DNA of 24,562 nucleotides from an uncultured Rhodobacter sp. (GCA_937901435.1 CALGTJ010000767.1:1-24562), one strand, 5' to 3'; shown: positions 6,941 to 15,637, numbered from the stretch's first letter. Translations and numbers: made by a program. Notes: generated by a model from the sequence alone, not told the origin.

Positions 6941-7603
6941 TTAGCTATTTGGACGGATTGTAATGTCAACACGGCGGTTCTGGGCTCTGCCTTCGACGGT
7001 CAGGTTGCTTGCGATGGGCTGATTTTCGCCTTGGCCAAAACTTTGGATTCGCCCGGCGCTGACGCCTGCGCCCACCAGAACCTGCGAAACTGCACCCGCA
7101 CGACGCTGGCTTAGGTCTTGGTTATAGGCGGCGGCCCCTGTGTTATCCGTATGGCCGACCACTTGGACGGTCGATCCTGGATATTTGTTCAGGCTGTTGG
7201 CCAAGACCCGAAGGTCAGAGTTCAGCGCCGGGTTCACAGAGGCGCTGTCGACGGCGAACAGGATGCCGTCCGGCATACGAACCACAAGGTTGTCTCCGTT
7301 GTTGATGATCTGGATACGGCCATTGTCAAAGTCGCGTTGTAATTCTGCGGCCTGCTGATCAAGGTTATAGCCGATGGCCGCACCAACAGCGCCGCCAACA
7401 ACTGCGCCAGCGAGTGCACCACGACGACGCTCGCCTCCATCTCCGCCGGTCAAAGCGCCAAGAACGCCGCCAACCAGAGCGCCGGCAACGGCCCCCTCTT
7501 TGGTGCGTTGGTTTGGGGTTGTGGTTGTCTGGCTTGGGCTTGTGCAGGCGGTCAGGGCAAGCAAACCAGCGCACGCCAGCAGAATCGGTGTCTTGAATGT
7601 CAT
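6941..7603 (-). CDS. OmpA-family lipoprotein with glycine-zipper segment
   Basis: A 220-residue outer-membrane lipoprotein predicted to tether the envelope to peptidoglycan. A signal peptide ends in the lipobox LTAC (C20); Thr at +2 argues for outer-membrane sorting. A Gly/Ala-rich zipper with repeated AGALVGG/AGAVVGG units (about 37-80) could insert in or lie on the membrane. The C-terminal OmpA-like domain (about 105-218) has VVGHTDNTG and LSQRRAGAV, including D153 and R168 at the spacing of the diaminopimelate-binding pair in OmpA. RVDITIRP closes the domain. It resembles YiaD/Pal-like proteins. Its own terminator follows, so it is probably monocistronic. Confidence 0.9.
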   Translation of the reverse strand: MTFKTPILLACAGLLALTACTSPSQTTTTPNQRTKEGAVAGALVGGVLGALTGGDGGERRRGALAGAVVGGAVGAAIGYNLDQQAAELQRDFDNGRIQIINNGDNLVVRMPDGILFAVDSASVNPALNSDLRVLANSLNKYPGSTVQVVGHTDNTGAAAYNQDLSQRRAGAVSQVLVGAGVSAGRIQSFGQGENQPIASNLTVEGRAQNRRVDITIRPNS

Positions 7604-7762
7604 CAGTATGGCCTTTTTGACTTTGGGTGTCGTTGATCAGGATATAACGATCTTGTGCGACGCGGCCAAAGACAAAGCAATGTGATGTCGGCGATTATTC
7701 GCCAGTTAGAAACATTTGCGTGAGCATATGCAGGGGGCCGGGTGGTGTTTTCAGGGCCCGAT

Positions 7763-8611
7763 TTACAATCTGGCGTCCTCGCGCGCGGCCTCATAGGCAA
7801 GCAAGGCCCGCTTGACTGGCAGGCCCCAATGATACCCGCCCAAGGCCCCGGATTTGCGCAGGGCGCGGTGGCAGGGGATCAACCAAATGACCGGGTTACG
7901 CCCGACAGCCGTGCCCACAGCGCGCACCGCACGATCCGAGCCGATGGATTTGGCAATCTCTGAATACGTGCTGACATGCCCTGAGGGGATGCGCAGCAAT
8001 GCCTCCCAGACCTTGATCTGGAACGGTGCGCCGATCATGTGCAGGGCAGTTTCACCCCGCATTTCAAAGGCGGCGGTGACCCAATGTTCAAGGCGGTCTG
8101 GTGCCTCGATAAACGTGGCATCTGGCCAGCGGCTGCGCAGGTCCGCCATGGCGTGCGCGGGGCCAGTCTCTTCGGTAAAGGCAAGCCCGCACAGGCCGCG
8201 ATCGGTGCCCATGGCGATGGCAGGGCCGAAGGGGCTGGCAAACGTACCAAAAGAGATGGTCAATCCAGAGCCCTTGCGACCGAATTCACCGGGACTCATC
8301 GCCTCCCAGCGCAAAAAGAGGTCGTGCAGACGGCCACTGCCGCTGAGGCCAAGTTCGACAGACGTGTCCAAGGTGGTGAAACGGTCGCGCAGCAGGGTCT
8401 TGGCGTTATCCAGCGTCAGGTATTGCTGGTAGCGTTTTGGAGAGACGCCAACCCAACGGCTAAAGACACGCTGAAAATGCGCGGGACTCATGTTCATTTC
8501 GCGCGCCAGATCCTCAAGGGTCAGAGGTTCTGCGCCAGCGACGTCGATCAAGTCGATCGCGCGCCGGATGACGGCGAAATGGTAGCTTGGGTCTTGCGTG
8601 GCGACATCCAT
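7763..8611 (-). CDS. AraC-type HTH fused to methylated-DNA-protein cysteine methyltransferase (Ada-like)
   Basis: A 282-residue fusion. An AraC helix-turn-helix domain (about 10-110; LTLEDLAREMNMSPAHFQRVF then WVGVSPKRYQQYL) is joined to an O6-alkylguanine-DNA alkyltransferase (about 115-280). The acceptor is C247 in IPCHR, with the helix-turn-helix RAVRAVGTAVGRNP before it and GGYHWGLPVKR after it. Suicidal transfer of an alkyl group from O6-alkylguanine repairs DNA. The N-terminal zinc/phosphotriester sensor domain of E. coli Ada (354 residues) is absent, so alkylation sensing must differ from Ada if the HTH is regulatory. ATG at 8611 has AAAGGAG at a 9-base spacing. This two-domain form is common in Rhodobacteraceae. 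Confidence 0.92.
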   Translation of the reverse strand: MDVATQDPSYHFAVIRRAIDLIDVAGAEPLTLEDLAREMNMSPAHFQRVFSRWVGVSPKRYQQYLTLDNAKTLLRDRFTTLDTSVELGLSGSGRLHDLFLRWEAMSPGEFGRKGSGLTISFGTFASPFGPAIAMGTDRGLCGLAFTEETGPAHAMADLRSRWPDATFIEAPDRLEHWVTAAFEMRGETALHMIGAPFQIKVWEALLRIPSGHVSTYSEIAKSIGSDRAVRAVGTAVGRNPVIWLIPCHRALRKSGALGGYHWGLPVKRALLAYEAAREDARL

Positions 8612-8669
8612 AACGAGGCTCTCCTTTTTGGCAGAGTTTATGGGGCTGTTCGCGCCAACGCGACCCGGA

Positions 8670-9722
8670 TTATGCGCTTTGTTTAAAGCCGGGTGGTAAA
8701 TGCTCTTGGGCGCGAAACAGTGTGGTCTTGCGCGGGGTCAGCACCGTACATTCCCAGTTTTTCAGGCTGCGGCGCGCCGTTTTTACTGTGTCGAGGGTGT
8801 CGCCCATAAGGCTGTCGATATCCCATTGATCCCGTGTGGACAGGCGGGTCAGTGCCTGCGGGCTGGGTAAAAAGCTTTCACACCAAAGGCCATTGGCACA
8901 AATGATCTCGTGTTGCTCAAAAAGAAGGTGGTGAAAGGTCAAAGGATAGAGAATCGCAGTGTCTTGGGAGGTCTCTTGTGCCGCTTGTGCGATCCGACGG
9001 GCCGGAGCGAGCGCCTCATCCTCTCCGAAGTAGAGTTGGATCTCGGCATCACTGAGCAAGATCTGATGATTGCCAGAAATTGAAAGCGCCTCGGACGGGC
9101 AATCCGGACCGATGGAATTCGGGCTTAAGGTGACTGGGTAGAGGTTGATATTCCGCGACAGCTGAAGCGGCGAGACGGAAAAGCGCCCCGCCCAAAGCAC
9201 AGGTTGCGCACCGTGATCAAGGGTAAGAACCTTTTGACCGATGGTGATCTCTTCAATCGGAACGGGGCCGTCTTCGGTTTCGATCAAAGCGCCCTCGCAG
9301 AAACAGGGAACGGAATTGCTGGCCATAAAAGTCGGGATCGCGCCCGCGCTTATACCCGTGCTCGTGCCAAGCATAGAATAACGCACGCCGGGCATCAGTT
9401 CTTCGGAGGGTGCATAACCGATATGGAGGCCGTCCAACTCTATCCGATCTATGAAAAATGCCCCGTTTGGCCCATGCATCTCGTCATACACAGGGGCATC
9501 AATCAGGCCTTGGCATACGGTGCGACCATCCATTGTAAGCACAGTCGCAATTTGGGCGGCCTGTCCGGACACGCGGGCCACTGTGTCATCATCCTGCACC
9601 ATCACGCGGTAGCGGTCTGTGGTGAAATCGAAGTCCTTGGACAGGCTGTAAATGTTTCCGTCAACCTCCGCCTCCAGAACGAGGGCGTCTTTGGTGTAGA
9701 TGTAGAATTGATAGGACGACAT
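8670..9722 (-). CDS. Hint (hedgehog/intein) domain protein
   Basis: A 350-residue protein with a unique N-terminal region (about 1-135) and a C-terminal Hint domain. NSVPCFCEGALIETEDG places the nucleophile-like Cys at about C140, with the first residue block PIEEITIGQKVLTLDHG following. GNHQILL (H219) matches the block-B His, and HHLLFEQHEIICANGLWCES (about 264-283) is the conserved C-terminal part of roseobacterial Hint proteins. Related domains self-cleave or splice; whether this one does is unknown. No signal peptide is visible. ATG at 9722 has GGAG at a 7-base spacing; a GTG at 9740 is less likely because that ribosome site would lie inside the coding region. It is divergent from nth, and no partner gene is evident. 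Confidence 0.85.
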   Translation of the reverse strand: MSSYQFYIYTKDALVLEAEVDGNIYSLSKDFDFTTDRYRVMVQDDDTVARVSGQAAQIATVLTMDGRTVCQGLIDAPVYDEMHGPNGAFFIDRIELDGLHIGYAPSEELMPGVRYSMLGTSTGISAGAIPTFMASNSVPCFCEGALIETEDGPVPIEEITIGQKVLTLDHGAQPVLWAGRFSVSPLQLSRNINLYPVTLSPNSIGPDCPSEALSISGNHQILLSDAEIQLYFGEDEALAPARRIAQAAQETSQDTAILYPLTFHHLLFEQHEIICANGLWCESFLPSPQALTRLSTRDQWDIDSLMGDTLDTVKTARRSLKNWECTVLTPRKTTLFRAQEHLPPGFKQSA

Positions 9723-9763
9723 ATAGCAAGCTCCGGACACGAACAGACCTTGTATCTGGCAAC

Positions 9764-9784
9764 TTCATTGAGATTTCATTGAGA
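9764..9784. repeat. 11-base-period direct repeat upstream of nth
   Basis: TTCATTGAGA occurs at 9764-9773 and again at 9775-9784, in phase with one helical turn, in the gap between the divergent hint and nth genes. It could bind a regulator on one DNA face. Chance or slippage is equally possible. Confidence 0.35.
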
Positions 9785-9826
9785 CAGGGCTTGCCGCGCG
9801 CGATTTGGTCGGCCAGAAGGGCAGAA

Positions 9827-10471
9827 ATGGCAAAACAACTTGGATATCACGAGATCTACGCGATCTTTGAGCGGTTTCGCGCGGTGGAACCAGAGCCTGA
9901 GGGCGAGCTTGAGCATGTGAACGTCTTCACGCTAGTGGTGGCGGTGGCGCTGTCGGCGCAGGCAACGGACGCGGGGGTGAACAAGGCCACGCGCGGGCTG
10001 TTTGCGGTGGCGGATACGCCGCAGAAGATGTTGGATCTGGGCGAAGAGGGCGTGATCGAACACATCAAGACCATCGGGCTGTTTCGAAATAAAGCCAAGA
10101 ATGTCATAAAGTTAAGCCGGATTCTGGTTGACGAGTATAACGGGATTGTGCCGTCAAGCCGCGCGGCACTGCAATCACTGCCCGGTGTGGGGCGCAAAAC
10201 CGCGAATGTGGTGCTGAACATGTGGTTCAAGCAGCCTTCGCAGGCCGTCGATACGCATATTTTTCGCTTTGGAAACCGCTCTGGTGTGGCGCCGGGCAAG
10301 AACGTCGATGTGGTCGAACGCGCCATCGAGGACAATATTCCGGCAGAGTTTCAACACCATGCGCATCACTGGATGATCCTGCACGGTCGCTATATCTGTG
10401 TGGCGCGCAAACCGAAATGCGGGATTTGCCCGATCAATGACCTATGCCCCTTTGAGGAGAAGACCAGTTGA
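9827..10471 (+). CDS. nth: Endonuclease III
   Basis: A 214-residue DNA glycosylase/AP lyase (E. coli Nth is 211) that removes oxidised pyrimidines in base excision repair. The helix-hairpin-helix LPGVGRKTANVVL (118-130) carries catalytic K124, and VDTHIFR (141-147) carries D142. The [4Fe-4S] loop has C191, C198, C201 and C207 in the exact C-X6-C-X2-C-X5-C spacing. ATG at 9827 follows AAGGG and gives the family length; an upstream in-frame TTG (9779) would add 16 unlike residues. The gene overlaps the adenosine-kinase-like gene by four bases, so the two are probably translated together. Confidence 0.96.
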   Translation: MAKQLGYHEIYAIFERFRAVEPEPEGELEHVNVFTLVVAVALSAQATDAGVNKATRGLFAVADTPQKMLDLGEEGVIEHIKTIGLFRNKAKNVIKLSRILVDEYNGIVPSSRAALQSLPGVGRKTANVVLNMWFKQPSQAVDTHIFRFGNRSGVAPGKNVDVVERAIEDNIPAEFQHHAHHWMILHGRYICVARKPKCGICPINDLCPFEEKTS

Positions 10472-11463
10472 GCAAGAAATATCAGATTGTCGGGATCGGC
10501 AATGCCATGGTGGATGTGCTGGCCAAATGCGATGACGCATTTTTGGCGGAGAATGGCATCGAAAAAGGCATCATGCAGCTGACCGATATGGCGCGCGGTG
10601 TCGAGCTATACGGTCTGGTGGGGCCTGCGCAGGAAATCTCTGGGGGGTCGTGTGCAAACTCGATTGCTGGGGTGGCGCATCTGGGCGGACGGACGGCCTA
10701 TGTGGGTAAGGTCAAGAACGACCAGCTTGGCGAAATTTTCGCCCATGACCTGCGCGCGCAGGGGGCGGTCTACGAGACGGCGCTGGCGCCAAAGGATCAT
10801 CCGGCAGAAACCGGGCGCTGCATCGTGCTGGTGACGCCGGATGGCGAGCGGTCGATGAACACCTATCTGGGCGTGACAGAGTTTCTGGCACCCGATGACA
10901 TCGACGAGGCGATGATGGCCGATGCTGAATGGATCTTTCTTGAGGGATATCGCTTTGATGGGCCAGACAGCCACGAGGCCTTTGCCAAGGCCGTCGCGGC
11001 CTGTCGCGGGGCCAGGGGGAAGGTGGCGATCACGCTGTCTGATCCTTTCTGCATAAGCCGCCACCGAGAGGCTTTCGCCGCGATGCTGCGCGATCATGTG
11101 GATCTGTTGTTCGCGAACCGGGCAGAGATCCTGTCGATGTATGAGACCGAGGATCTGGACGCGGCCCTAAAGGCGGCAGCGGCAGAGATCGAGACTGTGG
11201 TCTGCACCGATAGCGAAAACGGGGCCTATATCGTATCGGGTGATCTGCGCTGGGATGTCCCTGCAATCGAGACCAAAGTGGTGGACGCCACAGGGGCCGG
11301 AGACCTGTTTGCAGGAGCTTTCCTGTGGGGTTTGGTTGAGGGGCACAGCCTTGAGGCCTGTGGGCGCATGGGCTGTATCGCGGGGGCTGAAGTGATCAGC
11401 CACATCGGCGCGCGCGCGCAGACCGATCTGAAGGCGCTGTTTGCCACGCATGGTTTGATCTGA
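10468..11463 (+). CDS. PfkB-family sugar kinase, adenosine-kinase-like
   Basis: A 331-residue ribokinase-fold kinase, annotated as adenosine kinase in close relatives; it would phosphorylate adenosine or another nucleoside/sugar with ATP. SGGSCANSIAGVAHLGGRTAYVG (about 58-80) is PfkB signature 1, and VVDATGAGDLFAGAF (271-285) is signature 2 with catalytic base D279. The start is TTG at 10468, overlapping the nth stop (TTGA), with GAGGAG upstream; MSKKYQIVGIGNAMVDVLA matches the family N-terminus. The exact substrate cannot be settled from sequence alone. A hairpin plus recurrent motif follows the gene. Confidence 0.88.
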   Translation: MSKKYQIVGIGNAMVDVLAKCDDAFLAENGIEKGIMQLTDMARGVELYGLVGPAQEISGGSCANSIAGVAHLGGRTAYVGKVKNDQLGEIFAHDLRAQGAVYETALAPKDHPAETGRCIVLVTPDGERSMNTYLGVTEFLAPDDIDEAMMADAEWIFLEGYRFDGPDSHEAFAKAVAACRGARGKVAITLSDPFCISRHREAFAAMLRDHVDLLFANRAEILSMYETEDLDAALKAAAAEIETVVCTDSENGAYIVSGDLRWDVPAIETKVVDATGAGDLFAGAFLWGLVEGHSLEACGRMGCIAGAEVISHIGARAQTDLKALFATHGLI

Positions 11464-11492
11464 CTTCGAATTGCCTTTTGCAATCCGACCGA

Positions 11493-11551
11493 CTGGAGGG
11501 GCCAGCCCCTCCAGACCTTCCCAAGGTATTTTCGGCCAGATGAAGGCCGAA
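11493..11551 (+). repeat. 3' intergenic element, copy B: hairpin plus conserved motif
   Basis: CTGGAGGGGC-CA-GCCCCTCCAG (11493-11514, perfect 10-bp stem) is followed by CCCAAGGTATTTTCGG and CCAGATGAAGG. The second part also folds: TTCGGCC (11531-11537), a 7-base loop, GGCCGAA (11545-11551). It begins 30 bases after the kinase stop, between convergent genes, as in copies A and C. Confidence 0.6.
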
Positions 11552-11616
11552 GATTATTAGTCAAATTGACGTAAGCTTTGATCACCGCAGGTGAAAGTCA
11601 AAGTGTAACAGGGGGA

Positions 11617-12552
11617 TTAATAACCGGTTGAGCGGTCGACCAGGTGCATCAGAGGTTCGCCTTGCTCTGATCTGCGGATATTCTTTGCGATGACCTGGCT
11701 GGCGGTTTCGGGACGTGTTTCGCTGGCAATATGGGGCGTAACGGTGACCTTTGGGTGCGCCCAGAAGGGGTGGCCTTGGGGCAGGGGTTCCTGACGGAAG
11801 ACATCCAGCGTCGCGTGGGCGATGTGGCCGCTGTCCAGTGCCGCGATCAGGGCGTTGTCGTCGATCAGGGGCCCTCGGCCGGGGTTGATGATGACCGCGC
11901 CTTTGGGCATCTCAGCGAGGGTGCGCGCGTTGATCAGGTTTTCGGTGGCTGTGGTCAGGGGCATCAGCAGAACGAGGATTTCAGCTGTGTTCAGGACCTC
12001 TTGCAGGCCATCCTCGCCAGAATGGCAGGTGATGCCGGGCAGAGATTTTTGCGAACGGCTCCACCCGGTGACATTGAAATTCAGGGCTGCAAGGGCTGCG
12101 CCGCACGCCGCACCCAAAGCGCCGAGGCCGAGGATGGCGACGGTGCGGTTGCGGGCAAGTGGCGGCGCGATAGCCTGCCATTTGTGATCGGGATTGATGA
12201 TCTGCGCGTCCAGCCCAAGGTGATGGCGCAGGATCTGGCCTGTGACCCATTCGACCATGCCTTCTGACAGGCCGGTATCGACCATACGGGTCAGGGGTTG
12301 GGTCAGTGTGGTGTTGGTGACGATATCCTCGACCCCGGCCCAGAGGCACAGCACGGCTTTTGTTTTTGTGTAGGGGGTGAAATCGCTGAGCCCGCCCTCG
12401 CTGGGCGCATAGACGATATAATCGGTATCTTGAGGCGCATGATCCCGGCGGAGGTCACAGTCCGTCAGGCCAACGGCGTCAAAAGCGAGGGGCAGGGTGT
12501 CTTTATACTGCTGCCAGCGCTTATCGCCGGCGGCAAAGAGAATATTGGGCAT
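11617..12552 (-). CDS. D-2-hydroxyacid dehydrogenase, glyoxylate/hydroxypyruvate reductase A type
   Basis: A 311-residue NAD(P)H-dependent reductase of glyoxylate, hydroxypyruvate or related 2-oxoacids. The nucleotide site is ILGLGALGAACG (140-151); catalytic residues fit R226 (NPGRGPLID), E255 (RQEPLP) and H274 (TPHIAS). The WAGVEDI segment (71-77) is typical of the GhrA subgroup. ATG at 12552 overlaps the rodA stop by one base (TGATG), so translation is coupled to the cell-wall operon; a longer open frame to 13059 only shadows rodA. A metabolic role within the elongasome operon is not obvious. It ends convergent with the kinase gene. Confidence 0.9.
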   Translation of the reverse strand: MPNILFAAGDKRWQQYKDTLPLAFDAVGLTDCDLRRDHAPQDTDYIVYAPSEGGLSDFTPYTKTKAVLCLWAGVEDIVTNTTLTQPLTRMVDTGLSEGMVEWVTGQILRHHLGLDAQIINPDHKWQAIAPPLARNRTVAILGLGALGAACGAALAALNFNVTGWSRSQKSLPGITCHSGEDGLQEVLNTAEILVLLMPLTTATENLINARTLAEMPKGAVIINPGRGPLIDDNALIAALDSGHIAHATLDVFRQEPLPQGHPFWAHPKVTVTPHIASETRPETASQVIAKNIRRSEQGEPLMHLVDRSTGY

Positions 12553-13697
12553 CAGCGACCTCTTGGGCGGTGGATATGGGCGGATTGGGTGAGGCCGAAG
12601 GCGATCAGCAGGACCAGCATGGCCGAGCCGCCATAGCTGACCATGGGCAGGGGCACGCCGACCACGGGCGCAAGGCCCATGACCATAGACATATTCACCG
12701 CGAAGAACAAAAAGAAGGTGGCCGCCACGCCGAGCGTCAGCAGCGAGCCAAAGCGGTCCTTGTTGTTGATCGCAGAGATGACGCAAAACAGGATGATCAG
12801 CGCATAAAGCCCCAGCAGGGTGAAGGCCCCGACAAAGCCGAACTCTTCGGCCAATGTGGTAAAGATAAAGTCGGTGTGTTTCTCGGGCAGAAAGTTCAGA
12901 CGGCTTTGGGTGCCCTGCATGAAACCGCGCCCGGTCCAGCCGCCTGATCCCAGCGCGATCTTTGACTGGGTGATGTGATAGCCCGCGCCCAGCGGATCGC
13001 TGGACGGGTCCAGAAAGGTGTCGATGCGGCGGTATTGGTAGTCTTTCAGCAGTTGCCATGTGGTGCCGCGCGATTCAAACACGGCGGCGACGATCCCGAC
13101 GGCGCTGGCGATGACGGCACCGAAATAGGCCCAGTGGACGCCTGCAAGGAACATCACGATGCCGCCACCGGTGACCAGAAGGATTGCCGTGCCAAGGTCG
13201 GGCTGGCGCAGGACTAGCATTGTGGGCAGCAGGATGATCAAAAGGGGGATTATCACATATATGGGGCGCGAGGTTTTCTTGATGTCCAGCGTGTCGTAAT
13301 AGGCCGCCAAGATCATAACCAGTGTGATCTTGGTCAACTCTGACGGTTGCAGTCGCATAAAGCCGAGGTTGATCCAGCGTTGCGCGCCCATGCCTGTGAC
13401 GCCGAAAAACTCAACGTACAAAAGCAAAAGCAAAGAAATCCCATAGGCCAGTCCAGCGATATTGCGCCAGAACCAGATCGGCACCATGGCGACAAAAAAC
13501 ATCACCACCACGCCGAGGGCAAAGCGTTTCATCTGCGGTTCAGCCCAAGGGCTAAGCGAGCCCCCGGCGACGGAATAGAGCATCAGAAACCCGATGCCTG
13601 CGACGGCCATCAGCAGAATGACCAGCGCCCAGTTGATATAGAGCAGCTTTGAAAACCCGGTCGGAACATGTTTGACCGTATACTCAAGATAGCTCAT
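12552..13697 (-). CDS. mrdB: Rod-shape-determining glycosyltransferase RodA
   Basis: A 381-residue SEDS-family integral membrane protein with about ten transmembrane helices that polymerises lipid II into glycan strands during cell elongation, together with PBP2. GAQRWINLGFMRLQPSELTK (104-123), RQPDLGTA and LPEKHTDFIF (270-279) are family blocks; D276 corresponds to the Asp found essential in SEDS proteins. PMVSYGGSAML lies near the C-terminus. ATG at 13697 overlaps the mrdA stop (ATGA). Its stop is shared with the start of the dehydrogenase gene. Confidence 0.96.
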   Translation of the reverse strand: MSYLEYTVKHVPTGFSKLLYINWALVILLMAVAGIGFLMLYSVAGGSLSPWAEPQMKRFALGVVVMFFVAMVPIWFWRNIAGLAYGISLLLLLYVEFFGVTGMGAQRWINLGFMRLQPSELTKITLVMILAAYYDTLDIKKTSRPIYVIIPLLIILLPTMLVLRQPDLGTAILLVTGGGIVMFLAGVHWAYFGAVIASAVGIVAAVFESRGTTWQLLKDYQYRRIDTFLDPSSDPLGAGYHITQSKIALGSGGWTGRGFMQGTQSRLNFLPEKHTDFIFTTLAEEFGFVGAFTLLGLYALIILFCVISAINNKDRFGSLLTLGVAATFFLFFAVNMSMVMGLAPVVGVPLPMVSYGGSAMLVLLIAFGLTQSAHIHRPRGR

Positions 13698-15637
13698 GCG
13701 CGGCTGCGCCCGTCGGTAAAGCTGTTGGGATCGCGCAGCTGCATCTTTTCCTGCTGCGAGCGGATCCGGCCGCGTTGGCTGTTGGGATAGGCGGACAGCG
13801 GCGGTGTGCCCTCGTACAGCGCCTGAAGCACGATATCGCGCGCGATGGGGGCCGCGATCTGTGATCCGCCGCCGCCATGTTCGACCACGACGGAACAGGC
13901 GTATTTCGGGTTGTCATAGGGCGCGTAGCTGACGAACAGGGCATGGTCGCGCCGCTTCCATTCGCGGTCTTCGTTACGGGTGATGCCGCGCGCGCGCTCT
14001 TCGGGGCTGATGGCGACGACCTGACTGGTGCCGGTCTTGCCCGCCATACGAATGTCATCGGCCACGACCCGGCTGCCATAGGCTGTGCCTTGCCGCGTGT
14101 TGACCACGGCGTACATGCCATCGCGCACCATTTCCAGATGCTTGGGGTCGATATCCAGACGCGGGGCGGCCTCTATGTCCACCTCGACAGAGTCGCGGGA
14201 TTTCAGCATATGGGGCGAAATTATCCGGCCAGAGGCAATCCGGGCGGTCATCACCGCCAGTTGCAGGGGCGAGGTCAGAACGAAACCCTGTCCGATGCCA
14301 GAGTTCAGCGTATCCCCGACCACCCACTCCGAATCCCGGTTTTCCTTTTTCCATGCCTTTGTGGGGGTCAATCCGCTGGACACAGCGGATAACGGCAGGT
14401 CATGGCGCTCTCCAAGACCCAGTTTGCGGGCCATGGCAGAGATGTTTTCGATCCCGACACGCTCGGCAATGTCATAATAGTAGACGTCGCAACTATGGCT
14501 TAGCGAGTCGCGCAGATTGACCCAGCCGTGGCCGCCCCGGCTCCAGCAGTGGAACTTGCGCCCGCCGACCTCTTTGTAGCCCCCGCACCAGATGGTCTCG
14601 TCTGGTTTGATGACCCCGGCCTCTAACGCGGCCAGCACCGTGACCATCTTGAACGTCGACGCAGGCGGATAGACGCCCTGTACCGATTTATTGGACAGCG
14701 GGCGATATTCATTCTCGGTCAGCTGTGAATAATCGGCCACGCTGATGCCGCGCACGAATTTGTTGGGATCAAAGGCGGGGGCAGATCCGACGGCCAGCAC
14801 GTCACCGCTGCGGACATCCATCACCACGGCACTGGCGCTTTGATCGCCAAGACGGGCCTGCACATAGTTTTGCAACCGGCTGTCCAGCGTCAGTTGCAGG
14901 TTTGCGCCCGCGCGTCCTTCCTGACGGCCAAGCTCTCGCATGACGCGGCCCACTGCGTTGACCTCGATCCGTTTGGTGCCGGCCTTGCCCCGCAGATCGC
15001 CTTCCAGTTTGTTTTCGACTCCGGTCTTGCCAATCTGGAATTTCGGGATTTGTAGCAAGGGGTCCGGGTCTTCGATCCGACCCAGATCATAGTCGCTGAC
15101 CGGGCCGACATAGCCGATCACATGGGCAAAATCATCCTGTAGCGGATAAAGTCGGCTAAGGCCGACCTCTGGTGTGATACCGGGCAGGGCGGGCGCGTTG
15201 ACCGAGACTTCGGCAAAGGCCTCCCAGCTGAGGCGATCCGCGACGGTGACGGGCACAAAGGGACTGAGGCGGGCAATCTCGCGCCGGGCGCGTTCAAGAT
15301 CTTCCTCTGGCAATTGGATCAGTTGCGCCAGACGCGCCAGCACCGCATCCACATCAACCGCGTCCTCGCGCACAAGAACGATGCGATAGTTTTGCTCGTT
15401 CTCGGCCAGCACGACGCCATTGCGGTCATAGATCAACCCACGGGCGGGGGGCAAAAGGCGGATGTTGACGCGGTTTTCCTCGGCCAGCAGGCGGAATTGA
15501 TCGGCCTGATCGACCTGCATATAGCGCATCCGCAGCGCCAGCAGGCCCATAAAGCCAACTTGCGCTCCGCCAAGGATCAGCCCGCGGCGGCTGATCTTGC
15601 GCGCACTTTCCTCGGTGTCTTTGGCTGTCCGCCTCAT
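13694..15637 (-). CDS. mrdA: Penicillin-binding protein 2, elongation transpeptidase
   Basis: A 647-residue class B PBP that crosslinks peptidoglycan in the elongasome. One N-terminal membrane helix (about 20-40) precedes the dimerisation/pedestal domain, starting with LLPPARGLIYDRNGVVLAEN (61-80). The transpeptidase has the nucleophile S327 in PASTFK (SxxK), S382 in SHSCD (SxN position, here S-C-D as in other PBP2s) and KTG at 534-536. ATG at 15637 is the last of three tandem ATG-AG(A/G)-CG(C/G) units; see the minicistron entry. It overlaps mrdB by four bases. Regulation is probably through translational coupling with mreD. Confidence 0.96.
   Translation of the reverse strand: MRRTAKDTEESARKISRRGLILGGAQVGFMGLLALRMRYMQVDQADQFRLLAEENRVNIRLLPPARGLIYDRNGVVLAENEQNYRIVLVREDAVDVDAVLARLAQLIQLPEEDLERARREIARLSPFVPVTVADRLSWEAFAEVSVNAPALPGITPEVGLSRLYPLQDDFAHVIGYVGPVSDYDLGRIEDPDPLLQIPKFQIGKTGVENKLEGDLRGKAGTKRIEVNAVGRVMRELGRQEGRAGANLQLTLDSRLQNYVQARLGDQSASAVVMDVRSGDVLAVGSAPAFDPNKFVRGISVADYSQLTENEYRPLSNKSVQGVYPPASTFKMVTVLAALEAGVIKPDETIWCGGYKEVGGRKFHCWSRGGHGWVNLRDSLSHSCDVYYYDIAERVGIENISAMARKLGLGERHDLPLSAVSSGLTPTKAWKKENRDSEWVVGDTLNSGIGQGFVLTSPLQLAVMTARIASGRIISPHMLKSRDSVEVDIEAAPRLDIDPKHLEMVRDGMYAVVNTRQGTAYGSRVVADDIRMAGKTGTSQVVAISPEERARGITRNEDREWKRRDHALFVSYAPYDNPKYACSVVVEHGGGGSQIAAPIARDIVLQALYEGTPPLSAYPNSQRGRIRSQQEKMQLRDPNSFTDGRSRA

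Noticed and set aside
12553..13059. N-terminal extension of the dehydrogenase frame to 480 residues.
   Set aside because: The added part lies inside rodA in another frame and looks nothing like a dehydrogenase; ATG at 12552 matches the family start.
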